NCBI GenBank assembly: GCA_004553595.1
Contig: SFKZ01000001.1
Coordinates: forward strand, 124,001 to 188,000
Direction of reading: 5' to 3'
DNA from: Methanobrevibacter ruminantium
GTDB taxonomy: Archaea; Methanobacteriota; Methanobacteria; Methanobacteriales; Methanobacteriaceae
Length of the DNA stretch: 64,000 nt
Both the position numbers and the translations under genes were made by a program. Below are positions 52,956 through 62,135 of the stretch, piece by piece. The notes beneath the pieces were generated by a model. The model did no database searches. It was not told the DNA's origin and saw nothing but the letters and a program-made list of their open reading frames with translations. Positions within the stretch are counted from its first letter, which is position 1. Each line of letters begins with the position of its first letter.

Positions 52956-53972
52956 CTAAAAAATTATTTTTTTGGAATACATTTTCTCATAGTATTCCTG
53001 ATACTCACCGGATTTTACCTTTTCCATCCAATCCTGATTATCCAAATACCAATTGATTGTTTCTATGATTCCTGTTTCAAAGGTGTATTTAGGCTTCCAT
53101 CCTAATTCCTCTGTGATTTTAGTGGAATCAATTGCATAACGTCTGTCATGGCCTAATCTGTCTTTAACAAATTTGATTAAGGATTCGCTCTTTCCAAGCT
53201 CTTTTAAAATGAGCTTTACGATTTCAATGTTTTCCTTTTCATTATGGCCACCGATATTGTAGACCTCACCTAATTTTCCCTTATGAAGAACAAGGTCAAT
53301 GGCTGTACAATGGTCATAGACATGCAACCAATCCCTAATGTTCTTTCCATCACCGTAAACAGGCAATTCCTTATCATCTAAAGCATTTGAAATCATTAAA
53401 GGAATAAGCTTTTCAGGGAATTGATAAGGACCATAATTGTTTGAGCATCTTGTAATGTTGATTGGCAATCCGAATGTTTCTCCATAAGCCCTAACCATTA
53501 GGTCTGCACCTGCCTTTGAGGCGGAATATGGGCTGTTTGCTTGGAGAGGAGTTTCTTCTGTGAAATATCCTTCCTTGCCAAGGCTTCCATACACTTCATC
53601 GGTAGAAACCTGCAAATACTTTTTAATATCGTGCTTTTTAGCTGCATCCAGCAATACTTGAGTTCCAATGATATTGGTTTTAATGAATATTTGAGGATCT
53701 TCAATGCTGCGGTCTACATGACTTTCAGCAGCAAAATGGACTATGTAATCAACATCCTTAACAATGGAATCAACCAATTCTGCATCTTGAATGTCCCCTT
53801 TTACAAAGGTGTAGTTAGGATTGTCTTCAATATCCTCTAAATTTTCAAGATTACCACAGTATGTAAGGGCATCTAAATTAATAATTTCATAATCAGGATA
53901 CTTTTCAAGCATATACTTTACAAAATTGCTTCCTATAAATCCTGCTCCGCCTGTTATTAAAACTTTAGTCAT
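52956..53972 (-). CDS. rfbB: dTDP-glucose 4,6-dehydratase
   Basis: A 338-residue extended short-chain dehydrogenase with tightly bound NAD that converts dTDP-glucose to dTDP-4-keto-6-deoxyglucose, step two of dTDP-rhamnose synthesis. VLITGGAGFIGSNF is the NAD site, STDEVYGSLG holds the TDE catalytic motif, SPYSASKAGADLM the YxxxK pair, and NNYGPYQFPEKLIPLMI the nucleotide site. The frame extends to 54062 through a hydrophobic, unconserved stretch, but GTGATT precedes ATG 53972. The spacer before it has a 4 x 10-bp tandem repeat. Confidence 0.96.
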   Translation of the reverse strand: MTKVLITGGAGFIGSNFVKYMLEKYPDYEIINLDALTYCGNLENLEDIEDNPNYTFVKGDIQDAELVDSIVKDVDYIVHFAAESHVDRSIEDPQIFIKTNIIGTQVLLDAAKKHDIKKYLQVSTDEVYGSLGKEGYFTEETPLQANSPYSASKAGADLMVRAYGETFGLPINITRCSNNYGPYQFPEKLIPLMISNALDDKELPVYGDGKNIRDWLHVYDHCTAIDLVLHKGKLGEVYNIGGHNEKENIEIVKLILKELGKSESLIKFVKDRLGHDRRYAIDSTKITEELGWKPKYTFETGIIETINWYLDNQDWMEKVKSGEYQEYYEKMYSKKIIF

Positions 53973-53990
53973 ATAAATCACATATTGAAT

Positions 53991-54030
53991 AATTGATAAT
54001 AATTGATAATAATTGATAGTAATCGATAAT
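53991..54030. repeat. 4 x 10-bp tandem repeat
   Basis: AATTGATAAT, AATTGATAAT, AATTGATAGT and AATCGATAAT follow each other head to tail, 18 bp before the rfbB start. The period equals about one helical turn. Confidence 0.75.
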
Positions 54031-54062
54031 GATTGTAATATTAATTTGATAATAATTTTCAA

Positions 54063-54626
54063 TTAGAAATCAGTTTCAGTTTCCTTCATTGGTTTCCATA
54101 ACTTATCCTTATCCGATAAAAGGATGTTTTCCTCACCGATTCCTTCCAATGGCCAATCAATAGCTATATCCGGATCATTCCAAATGATTCCTCCTTCATC
54201 CTCGCCATTATAGAAATCAGTGCATTTGTAAACGAATTCCGCTTCATCAGATAAGACCAAAAATCCATGAGCAAATCCTTTTGGAACAAAAAGCTGTTTC
54301 TTATTCTCTTCAGAAAGAATCTCTCCAACCCATTTTCCATAGGTTTCAGAATTTTTCCTTAGGTCAACAGCTACATCAAAAACCTCACCTCTTATTACAC
54401 GAACCAATTTTCCTTGAGGTTGAGTGTATTGAAAATGAAGCCCTCTTAAAACTCCTTTTGATGATTTTGATTGATTGTCCTGGACAAAGGTCAAGTCGAT
54501 TCCTTCCTCCTTGAAATCGTTTTCATTATAGGTTTCCATAAAGTATCCTCTCTCATCACCAAAAACTGTTGGCTCAACAGTGAAGACTCCTTCAATTTCA
54601 CTTTTTGTAATCTTGAATTTACCCAT
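54063..54626 (-). CDS. rfbC: dTDP-4-dehydrorhamnose 3,5-epimerase
   Basis: A 187-residue cupin that epimerises C3 and C5 of dTDP-4-keto-6-deoxyglucose. Motifs are VFGDERGYFMETYN, QDNQSKSSKGVLRGLHFQ with the catalytic His, GEVFDVAVDLRKNSETYGKW and FVPKGFAHGFLVLSDEAEF. The frame extends to 54662, but the AGGAGTG at the rfbA stop precedes ATG 54626. The rfbA stop lies 10 bp upstream, and the rfbC ribosome site overlaps it, suggesting translational coupling. Confidence 0.96.
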   Translation of the reverse strand: MGKFKITKSEIEGVFTVEPTVFGDERGYFMETYNENDFKEEGIDLTFVQDNQSKSSKGVLRGLHFQYTQPQGKLVRVIRGEVFDVAVDLRKNSETYGKWVGEILSEENKKQLFVPKGFAHGFLVLSDEAEFVYKCTDFYNGEDEGGIIWNDPDIAIDWPLEGIGEENILLSDKDKLWKPMKETETDF

Positions 54627-54636
54627 TTTTACACTC

Positions 54637-55509
54637 CTAGAATTTTCTATCAGCCAATTCAATTAAATATTGGCCATATTCTGTCTTTTCAAGAGGCTTT
54701 GCCAATCTCAATAAGTCCTCTTTGTTGATATAACCTTTCAAATAAGCTATCTCTTCTAAACAAGCAATATACAAACTTTGTCTTCTTTGAACGGTCTCAA
54801 TGAAGTTACTTGCTTCAAGCAAACCGTCATGAGTTCCTGTATCAAGCCAAGCCATTCCTCTACCGAGCAACTCAACTTTAAGCTTGCCGCATTTAAGGTA
54901 CTCTTCATTCACTGAAGTGATTTCAAGCTCACCCCTATCAGATGGCTTTACATTCTTAGCTATTTCAATTACATCATTGTCATAGAAATAAAGTCCAGGA
55001 ACCACATAATTGGATTTAGGATGCTCTGGCTTTTCTTCAATTGACAATACATTCCAGTCCTTATCAAACTCAACAACACCGAATGCTTCCGGCTTGTTTG
55101 TATAGTATCCAAAAATCACTGCTCCTTCTTCAAGGTTATATGCCCTTTCCAATATTTCAGTGAATCTGTGTCCATGGAATACATTGTCTCCCAAGATAAG
55201 GGCAACCTTGTCATCGCCGATGAATTCCTCACCGATTATGAATGCTTCAGCCAAACCATTAGGATTTTCCTGTTCAGCATAAGAGAAGGACATTCCCAAA
55301 TCAGACCCGTCACCTAACAATTCCTTATACATAGGCAAGTCTCTTGGAGTTGAAATGATGAGAATATCCTTAATGTTAGCTAACATCAAAACTGATATTG
55401 GATAATAGATCATTGGTTTATCATATAAAGGCAATAGCTGTTTGGAAACAGCTTTTGTAATTGGGTACAATCTTGTTCCAGCACCACCAGCCAATACGAT
55501 TCCTTTCAT
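54637..55509 (-). CDS. rfbA: Glucose-1-phosphate thymidylyltransferase
   Basis: A 290-residue nucleotidyltransferase that makes dTDP-glucose from dTTP and glucose-1-phosphate, the first step of the pathway. GIVLAGGAGTRLYPITKAVS is the nucleotide-binding signature, LLPLYDKPMIYYPISVLM follows, and LILGDNVFHGH carries the metal aspartate. TGTHDGLLEASNF and the C-terminal helices are normal. GGGTGATT precedes the ATG at 55509 (the frame continues to 55521). It is followed by rfbC. Confidence 0.97.
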   Translation of the reverse strand: MKGIVLAGGAGTRLYPITKAVSKQLLPLYDKPMIYYPISVLMLANIKDILIISTPRDLPMYKELLGDGSDLGMSFSYAEQENPNGLAEAFIIGEEFIGDDKVALILGDNVFHGHRFTEILERAYNLEEGAVIFGYYTNKPEAFGVVEFDKDWNVLSIEEKPEHPKSNYVVPGLYFYDNDVIEIAKNVKPSDRGELEITSVNEEYLKCGKLKVELLGRGMAWLDTGTHDGLLEASNFIETVQRRQSLYIACLEEIAYLKGYINKEDLLRLAKPLEKTEYGQYLIELADRKF

Positions 55510-55531
55510 ATAATCACCCACTTATAGAAAT

Positions 55532-55585
55532 TATTTTGTAATATAATTTTGTAATATTTTTTGTAAAATTATTTGTAAATTATTT
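55532..55585. repeat. Imperfect tandem repeat of ATTTTGTAATAT type
   Basis: Five or so copies of an ATTTTGTAAT-like unit lie 23-76 bp before the rfbA start, with spacing drifting between 11 and 14 bp. Confidence 0.55.
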
Positions 55586-55673
55586 TGCAGTAATCTTATT
55601 ATGAAACATGTAAACTAATTTAGATTTATTTTAATTTCTTTTTTTAGTTTATTTTTTAATTTCTTTAAAATAA

Positions 55674-56534
55674 TCAAATCTTTCTAAGTCTCTTGAAGAA
55701 ATTATACAATGATAAGTATGCGCCTAAAGCCTCTTTATAATCTCTCATTGCAACAAAACCTGACGCATTCCACTTTTTATTGTCCAAAACTGAATAATGA
55801 GGTCTTGGAGCAGGCCTTGGGAATTCCTCAGTGCTTACTGGAATGACATTAACGTCAACATCGGACAATTCGAATATCAGTTTTGCAAATTCATACCAGG
55901 AACATTCCCCTTCATTTGTCACATGGTAAATGCCGTACTTGTCACTATGCAATAGATTTGTGATTGCTACAGCCAAATCCAAGGAATATGTTGGAGATCC
56001 TATCTGATCATTCACTACAGTGATCTCATCATGAGTTTCTGCAAGGCCCAACATGGTCTTTACGAAATTGTTTCCATGAAGGCCATATAGCCATGCAGTA
56101 CGAAGAATGAAATACTTGTCAGTGTTTTCCTGGATTAATTTCTCCCCTTCCAATTTTGTTTTTCCATAAGCGCTTTGAGGACCTAAGTTATCGGTTTCAA
56201 CAAGAGGAGTTCTTTTGCTTCCATCAAAGACATAATCTGTGCTGATATGTACTAAAGGAACATCAATGCTTTTGCAAGCGATGGCTAAATTTTTAGGGCC
56301 TAATGCATTTACAGCATATGCCTCATCATAATGGGTTTCACAATCATCGACAGCAGTATAAGCTGCAGCATTTATGACTAAATCAGGTGATTTCTCACTG
56401 ATAAACTCCATCACTTTCTCTTCATCGCTTATGTCCAAATCCTTAGAACCGGTACAGATCAATTCAAAGTTTTTTAAAACCTCTCTTAAATCAGAACCTA
56501 ACATTCCATAGGCACCAGTTATCATTATTTTCAT
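55674..56534 (-). CDS. rfbD: dTDP-4-dehydrorhamnose reductase
   Basis: A 286-residue short-chain dehydrogenase that reduces dTDP-4-keto-L-rhamnose to dTDP-L-rhamnose with NAD(P)H. IMITGAYGMLGSDLREVLKN is the cofactor site, VHISTDYVFDGSKRTPLVE and PQSAYGKTKLEGEKLI (YxxxK) the catalytic centre, and FILRTAWLYGLHGNNFVKTM a late motif. GAGGAA precedes ATG 56534. It is the first gene of the rhamnose cluster and lies 164 bp from rfbA, with a shared upstream region with divergent wecC. Confidence 0.95.
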   Translation of the reverse strand: MKIMITGAYGMLGSDLREVLKNFELICTGSKDLDISDEEKVMEFISEKSPDLVINAAAYTAVDDCETHYDEAYAVNALGPKNLAIACKSIDVPLVHISTDYVFDGSKRTPLVETDNLGPQSAYGKTKLEGEKLIQENTDKYFILRTAWLYGLHGNNFVKTMLGLAETHDEITVVNDQIGSPTYSLDLAVAITNLLHSDKYGIYHVTNEGECSWYEFAKLIFELSDVDVNVIPVSTEEFPRPAPRPHYSVLDNKKWNASGFVAMRDYKEALGAYLSLYNFFKRLRKI

Positions 56535-56867
56535 AAAATTCCTCAAATTAAATTAAAAATTAATTAAACTTTAAAGTTACATAAAATATTGGTTAAAGCA
56601 TTAATTTTAAAGCATTAATTAAAACATCATAATATAATTTTTAGTTTTATAAAATATAAATATATTCTATAAAATAAAATAGCGATTAAATAAAATATTT
56701 ATATTAAATAAAAATCATAAATAAAATCGTATAAACTGTTAATATTTTAAAAAATAATAACTTAAAAATTTTAAAATAACTTAAGAAATAATTTTAAAAA
56801 AATAATTTTAAAAAAAAATTTATAATAATTTTAATCAATTGCAAAGAAGATTATCAGGGCGATATTT
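56535..56867. other. Divergent promoter region of rfbD and wecC
   Basis: These 333 bp of A/T-rich DNA hold no gene. A perfect 2 x 14-bp tandem repeat of TTAAAGCATTAATT occupies 56593-56620. The remainder is low complexity with many candidate TATA boxes; I cannot pick one. Confidence 0.5.
56593..56620. repeat. 2 x 14-bp tandem repeat
   Basis: TTAAAGCATTAATT occurs twice in direct succession (56593-56606, 56607-56620), 59 bp before the rfbD start. Confidence 0.8.
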
Positions 56868-58127
56868 ATGAAAATTTGTATTGTAGGTCAAGGTTACATT
56901 GGATTGCCAACAGCCGCATTGTTTGCTAAAAATGGCTGTGAAGTCCTTGGAGTAGATGTGAATGAGGAAATTGTAGATAAGTTAAACCAAGGAATAGCTC
57001 ATATTGAAGAGCCTGGAATTACAGAAGCCATTAGTAATGCTGTTGAAAAAGGACACTACCACGCTTCATTGAAGCCGGAAGAGGCGGACACATTTATCAT
57101 AACAGTCCCTACACCTTATGTGAAAGAGGACTTGAGTTGTGACTTAAGCTATGTGATTTCCGCATGCCAATCCATCTTGCCTGTTTTGAAAAAGGGAAAC
57201 GTTGTTATCATTGAATCTACAATAGCTCCTATGTCCACTGATGAAATAATAAAGCCAATCTTTGAAAATGAAGGATTTGCAATTGGAGAAGATTTGTTCC
57301 TTGCTCATTGCCCTGAAAGAGTTCTCCCTGGACAAATCATGGAAGAATTGGTAAACAACAACAGAATTGTAGGTGGAATAACAGAAGAGTGCAGCCGTAA
57401 GGCAGCTGATGTTTACAGAACCTTTGTTGAAGGGGAAATAATTGAAACTGAAGCGAAAACTGCAGAATTGTCCAAATGTATGGAAAACACCTTTAGGGAT
57501 GTGAATATTGCACTTGCAAATGAACTTGCAAAGATAGGTGCTGAAATCGGAGTGAATGCTCTTGATGTAATTGAAATGGCTAACAAACACCCAAGAGTGA
57601 ATATCCATAGCCCAGGACCTGGTGTAGGTGGACACTGTCTTGCAATTGATCCTTATTTCATTTATGCAAAGGCACCTGAAACCGCTAAGATAATCAAGCT
57701 GGCAAGAGATACAAACAACAGCATGCCGGGATTCGTAATTGAAAACACCGGCAAGATACTATCCAAGCTTGATGCTGATGCAGAAAAGATCTCTGTCTTT
57801 GGAGTGGCATATAAGGGAAATACCGATGATGCAAGGGAAAGCCCTGCATTTGAAATAATAACTGGATTGAAGGCAGCAGGATATGAAATAGCTATCCATG
57901 ACCCACACTTTGACAATCCGGATTACTTTGATTTCGATGAAGCCACTAAAGACTCATCATTGGTCTTGATATTAACAGACCATGACCAATTCAAAAACTT
58001 GGATTATGAAAGATTATCTGAAAACATGAAAACAGGAATCATCTTTGACACCAAAAACATAATCAAGGAAGTGCCGGATGAGATTACTTTAATAAATTAT
58101 GGAAACTTGTATAAATACAACAAATAA
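56868..58127 (+). CDS. wecC: UDP-N-acetyl-D-mannosamine dehydrogenase-like
   Basis: A 419-residue nucleotide-sugar dehydrogenase that oxidises UDP-ManNAc twice to the uronic acid with NAD. IVGQGYIGLPTAALFAKNGC is the NAD site; TVPTPYV and VIIESTIAPMSTDEII follow, and the catalytic cysteine lies in GPGVGGHCLAIDPYFIY. VFGVAYKGNTDDARESPAFE begins the C-terminal domain. Motifs favour WecC over UDP-glucose dehydrogenase. The epimerase (WecB) is not in the window. AGGGCGAT precedes the ATG. It is divergent from the rhamnose cluster, so ManNAcA may be another glycan component. Confidence 0.9.
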   Translation: MKICIVGQGYIGLPTAALFAKNGCEVLGVDVNEEIVDKLNQGIAHIEEPGITEAISNAVEKGHYHASLKPEEADTFIITVPTPYVKEDLSCDLSYVISACQSILPVLKKGNVVIIESTIAPMSTDEIIKPIFENEGFAIGEDLFLAHCPERVLPGQIMEELVNNNRIVGGITEECSRKAADVYRTFVEGEIIETEAKTAELSKCMENTFRDVNIALANELAKIGAEIGVNALDVIEMANKHPRVNIHSPGPGVGGHCLAIDPYFIYAKAPETAKIIKLARDTNNSMPGFVIENTGKILSKLDADAEKISVFGVAYKGNTDDARESPAFEIITGLKAAGYEIAIHDPHFDNPDYFDFDEATKDSSLVLILTDHDQFKNLDYERLSENMKTGIIFDTKNIIKEVPDEITLINYGNLYKYNK

Positions 58128-58231
58128 TTGATTTCTAAAATTAATTTCTAAAATGCAATATAAGATAAATAATTCAAAATTAAGTTTATGCTAACTAACT
58201 ATCATTAACTCTTTTTAAATGAGGTGAAAAT

Positions 58232-59515
58232 ATGTCAACAATTGCTGAAAAGATATTTGCAAGAGCTTCAGGCAAAGGAGAAACTGAAGCTGGTGACATT
58301 GTCATGGCAGATATCGATATAGCTATGATGCACGATTTGACTGGACCTCTCGCAGTTGAATCATTCAATAAAATAGGAACTGAAAAGGTATGGGATTCCT
58401 CTAAAATTGTAATTCCCTTTGACCATCAGGTTCCAGCAGATTCTCTAGATTCCGCCAATAACCATATATTGATGAGAAAATTTGTAAAGGAACAGAACAT
58501 TGAAAACTTCTACGATGTAAAGGAAGGGGTTTGTCATCAGGTCTTGCCTGAAAAAGGCCATGTAATACCTGGAACCGTTATTGTAGGTGCAGACTCACAT
58601 ACATGCACATATGGAGCTCTTGGTGCATTTGCAACTGGAATCGGCTCTACAGATATGGCAATGGTCTTGTCTACCGGACAGTTATGGTTCAAGGTGCCTG
58701 AAACAATCAGATTCAATGTGGAAGGAAAGCTTAAAGAGAACACATCAGCAAAGGATGTTATCTTGAACATCATAGGTCAGGTTGGAGCGGATGGCGCAAC
58801 CTATAAGTCATGTGAATTTGCAGGGGAAACAATCTCCAACATGAGCATCTCAGATAGGATGGTCCTATCAAATATGGCAATTGAAATGGGAGGAAAAACA
58901 GGACTTATCGAGCCTGATGGAAAGACATATGATTACCTTAAAGACCGTGTAAGCGGTGAAAACAAAAACAGACTTAAGGCATTTATTGAAAAATCAAACC
59001 TTAAGAGCGACCTTGACTCTCCAAGCCTTGAAATTATGGATATTGATGTTAGCGAGCTTGAACCGCAAATAGCTTGTCCTCATAATGTGGATAATGTAAA
59101 GCCTGCAAGCGAGCTTGATGATGTTGAACTCGACCAAGTCTTTATCGGCTCATGCACAAATGGAAGAATCGAAGACTTGAGAGATGCTGCGAGGATTTTG
59201 AAAGGAAACAAGATAGCGAATGAACTTAGAATGTTGGTCATTCCTGCCTCTAAGGAAACTTACATTAAGGCATTGGATGAAGGATTAATCAAGATATTTG
59301 TAGAAGCTGGAGCCCTTGTTTCAGCACCATGCTGTGGACCTTGCCTTGGAGGCCATACTGGCCTTATCGGACCTGATGAGGTAAGTCTTTCAACATCCAA
59401 CAGAAACTTTAAGGGAAGACAGGGAAGTCCAGAAGGAAAGGTTTACTTATCTTCAGCTAAAGTGGCTGCACAGTCAGCTATTGAAGGAAGAATTGCTGTG
59501 CCTAAGGAGGAATAA
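58232..59515 (+). CDS. leuC: 3-isopropylmalate dehydratase, large subunit (LeuC/HacA family)
   Basis: A 427-residue aconitase-family subunit that binds the 4Fe-4S cluster through FIGSCTNGRIEDL and SAPCCGPCLGG. VIVGADSHTCTYGALGAFAT is the substrate-site signature. With the small subunit it isomerises 2-isopropylmalate (leucine) or homocitrate homologues (coenzyme B). Methanogens have two such pairs and the large subunit alone does not tell them apart. The partner's loop favours leucine. GAGGTGA precedes the ATG. It is the first gene of leuC-leuD-leuB; leuD begins 2 nt after the stop. Confidence 0.93.
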   Translation: MSTIAEKIFARASGKGETEAGDIVMADIDIAMMHDLTGPLAVESFNKIGTEKVWDSSKIVIPFDHQVPADSLDSANNHILMRKFVKEQNIENFYDVKEGVCHQVLPEKGHVIPGTVIVGADSHTCTYGALGAFATGIGSTDMAMVLSTGQLWFKVPETIRFNVEGKLKENTSAKDVILNIIGQVGADGATYKSCEFAGETISNMSISDRMVLSNMAIEMGGKTGLIEPDGKTYDYLKDRVSGENKNRLKAFIEKSNLKSDLDSPSLEIMDIDVSELEPQIACPHNVDNVKPASELDDVELDQVFIGSCTNGRIEDLRDAARILKGNKIANELRMLVIPASKETYIKALDEGLIKIFVEAGALVSAPCCGPCLGGHTGLIGPDEVSLSTSNRNFKGRQGSPEGKVYLSSAKVAAQSAIEGRIAVPKEE

Positions 59516-59516
59516 T

Positions 59517-60002
59517 ATGAAAGGAAAAGTTTGGAAATTTGGAAATGACATTGATACAGACATTATTCTTCCAGGAAGATACTTGATTTACACTGATGAG
59601 GAAAGGTTATCAGAGCATTGCATGGAAGGATTGGTATCTGACTTTAAGTCAAAGGTAAATGAGGGAGACTTCATTCTTGGAGGAACAAACTTCGGATGCG
59701 GATCAAGCAGAGAGCATGCTCCAATAGCCATTAAAGGATGTGGAATATCTGCTGTAATAGCCGAATCCTTTGCAAGAATCTTTTATAGAAATGCAACAAA
59801 TGTTGGAGTTCCGCTTTTGGAAGCTCCTGGAGTGTCTGCACTTATTGAAGATGGCGAGGAAATCGAAGTGGATATGGAAAATGGATTGATAATTTCAGAA
59901 AGCGGAAAGGAAATTGAATTTAAGAAATTACCTCCATTCATGCTTGAAATCCTTGAATCCGGTGGTTTAATCAATTATTTAAAGAATCAAAAGAACGAAT
60001 AA
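59517..60002 (+). CDS. leuD: 3-isopropylmalate dehydratase, small subunit
   Basis: A 161-residue swivel-domain subunit. KFGNDIDTDIILPGRYLIY starts the protein and GGTNFGCGSSREHAPIAIKG is the family signature. The specificity loop reads YLIY, close to the YLVY-type I recall for isopropylmalate isomerase, and unlike the YLRT of methanogen homoaconitase, so leucine synthesis is favoured. AAGGAGG lies just before ATG 59517; a frame reaching back to 59481 overlaps leuC and is not preferred. Confidence 0.92.
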   Translation: MKGKVWKFGNDIDTDIILPGRYLIYTDEERLSEHCMEGLVSDFKSKVNEGDFILGGTNFGCGSSREHAPIAIKGCGISAVIAESFARIFYRNATNVGVPLLEAPGVSALIEDGEEIEVDMENGLIISESGKEIEFKKLPPFMLEILESGGLINYLKNQKNE

Positions 60003-60121
60003 ATAGATTATAATTTTCTTATAAATTGTTCTAAAAATTATCAAAAAATTATTTAAAATTATTTAAAAAACTATTTTAGAAAATTATTATTTTTACTATT
60101 AATCATCAATGAGGTTAAAAA

Positions 60122-61111
60122 ATGTATAATATTGCTGTAATTCCAGGAGATGGAATTGGTAAGGAAGTTATGGATGCATGCATAAGTGTATTGAATTCAT
60201 TGGATATTGACTTTAATTTCAATTACGGTGAAGCTGGAGACGAATGCCTTGAAAAAAATGGAGAAGCTTTGCCAGATGAAACAATAGAGCTTGCAAAAAG
60301 TGCAGACGCATGTCTTTTTGGAGCTGCAGGAGAAACTGCAGCAGACGTAATTGTAAGGCTTAGACAGGAATTGAACCTGTTTGCAAACCTAAGGCCAGTG
60401 AAATCATATCCAAACACAAATGCCCTTTTTGACAACCTTGACTTTATGATAGTTAGGGAAAACACTGAAGGAATGTATATTGCCAAGGAAGAGGAATATA
60501 CTGAAGAAGGGGCAATAGCTAGAAGAATCATTACCAAAAAAGCTGAAAGAAGGATTATCGATTACGCTTTCCAATATGCTAAAAACAACAACAAGTCTAA
60601 AGTCACTGGAGTTCATAAGGCAAATGTCTTGAAGGTCACTGATGGATTGTTCAAGGAAATACTATACGAAGTGGCTAAAGACTATGAAGGTGAGATAGAA
60701 GTGGAAGACTTCTATGTAGATGCCACTGCAATGTATCTCATCACAAGGCCTGAAAGCTTTGAAGTCATTGTAACCACAAACTTGTTTGGAGATATCCTAT
60801 CAGATGAGGGAGCAGGCCTTGTAGGTGGATTAGGCATGATTCCATCTGGAAACATTGGAGAGGATGGGGCATTGTTTGAACCTGTTCATGGTTCTGCACC
60901 AGACATTGCAGGCCAAGGAATTGCAAATCCAATGGCTATGCTTCTATCAGCTTGCATGATGCTAAACTACTTGAAGGAATATGAAGCTGAAGAAAGATTG
61001 AATGATGCAATACTTGAAGTCTTGAATGAAGGAAAAACCTTAACTCCAGACCTTGGAGGAAAAGCAAGCACTAGTGAAGTGGCTGAAGCAATAATCAATG
61101 CATTGAATTAA
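60122..61111 (+). CDS. leuB: 3-isopropylmalate dehydrogenase (or isohomocitrate dehydrogenase)
   Basis: A 329-residue NAD-dependent beta-decarboxylating dehydrogenase. AVIPGDGIGKEVMDACI, MIVRENTEGMYIAKEEEY, the metal site FGDILSDEGAGLVGGLGMIP and EPVHGSAPDIAGQG are standard. LeuB and AksF of methanogens are close homologues; operon position with leuCD supports LeuB, but AksF activity cannot be ruled out. GAGGTT precedes the ATG. The 119-bp spacer after leuD is A/T-rich. Confidence 0.9.
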   Translation: MYNIAVIPGDGIGKEVMDACISVLNSLDIDFNFNYGEAGDECLEKNGEALPDETIELAKSADACLFGAAGETAADVIVRLRQELNLFANLRPVKSYPNTNALFDNLDFMIVRENTEGMYIAKEEEYTEEGAIARRIITKKAERRIIDYAFQYAKNNNKSKVTGVHKANVLKVTDGLFKEILYEVAKDYEGEIEVEDFYVDATAMYLITRPESFEVIVTTNLFGDILSDEGAGLVGGLGMIPSGNIGEDGALFEPVHGSAPDIAGQGIANPMAMLLSACMMLNYLKEYEAEERLNDAILEVLNEGKTLTPDLGGKASTSEVAEAIINALN

Positions 61112-61139
61112 TATTAGTTCATAAAAAAAGTGATTTTAA

Positions 61140-62135
61140 ATGACCGATCCAAAAATATCCGTTATTCTTTCTGCATACAATGAAGAGAAATTCATCAGTA
61201 AAGCCATTGAAAGTGTAGTGAACCAGACATTGAAAGATATAGAAATTATCATTATCAATGATGAATCAACTGATGATACCTTAGACATCATCAATAGCTA
61301 TGCAAACGAGGACAACAGAATAGTAGTCATAGACCAGGAAAACATCGGCCTTGGTGCAAGCAGAAACAAGGGCATGAAAATAGCTAAAGGAGAGTATGTC
61401 ACTTTTCTTGATGGTGATGACTGGTTTAAGGAGGATGCCTTTGAAATCGCTTATAATGAGGCAAAGGCTAAGGATACAGATATCACCATGTATCAGATGA
61501 TCAATTATGATGATGAAACCGGAAGGGTCTATGAAAACGATTGGTTTAACTTAAATAATCTTGATGAAAGCTTTGATGATGTTGTGTTTTCACCTGAGAA
61601 AACAAAGGATTTTCTCTTTGACCTATCTGTAAGCAGCTGCCAAAAGATTTATAGAAACAGCTTTTTGAAATCAATTGACGCAAGCTTTCCAGAGGGAATA
61701 TACTTTGAGGACATGCCATTTTTCTTTTACGTTTATCTAAAGGCAGAAAGGATTTCAATCATCAGAAAGCATTTCTATTACAGAAGAAAGCACAATGCCT
61801 CAATTACTCATGTGGTTGATGCAAACTATTTGGATACTGTTGAAGCAGGTTGCGAACTTATGAGAAGAATGGTGGACAATGGGTTCTACGAAGACTACAA
61901 GTTCGACCTTTTAGCTTACAAGATCAATGGTCCGAGAATGGCACTTATGGACATTACAGAGGATTCTAAGGAGCCTCTTTTCAATCTGATAAAGGAAGAT
62001 TATGAAAAGATTAAAGAGACTGAATATTATCAAGACTACTTGGATAATTTAGGTCCGAAGAAGAAAAAGTTCTTCCTGGATGTCTTGAAGTATGACAACT
62101 ATTCTGAATTCAAAAAGGAAAATCCTGAATATTGA
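61140..62135 (+). CDS. Family 2 glycosyltransferase
   Basis: A 331-residue soluble GT-A enzyme. ISVILSAYNEEKFISKAIES opens it, with IINDESTDDTLDI and VTFLDGDDWF (the DxD-type metal site), and EGIYFEDMPFFFYVYLKAER is the acceptor region. The C-terminal 130 residues are helical, as in LPS-type transferases of the WcaA/Kfo kind. AAGTGAT precedes the ATG, 28 bp after leuB. It has no clear link to leucine synthesis and is probably an outlying member of the surface-glycan set. Confidence 0.9.
   Translation: MTDPKISVILSAYNEEKFISKAIESVVNQTLKDIEIIIINDESTDDTLDIINSYANEDNRIVVIDQENIGLGASRNKGMKIAKGEYVTFLDGDDWFKEDAFEIAYNEAKAKDTDITMYQMINYDDETGRVYENDWFNLNNLDESFDDVVFSPEKTKDFLFDLSVSSCQKIYRNSFLKSIDASFPEGIYFEDMPFFFYVYLKAERISIIRKHFYYRRKHNASITHVVDANYLDTVEAGCELMRRMVDNGFYEDYKFDLLAYKINGPRMALMDITEDSKEPLFNLIKEDYEKIKETEYYQDYLDNLGPKKKKFFLDVLKYDNYSEFKKENPEY

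Noticed and set aside
50730..56620. Possible CRISPR-like repeats in the glycan cluster
   Set aside because: Units of 10-16 bp lie head to tail without spacers and differ between sites, so these are simple tandem duplications.
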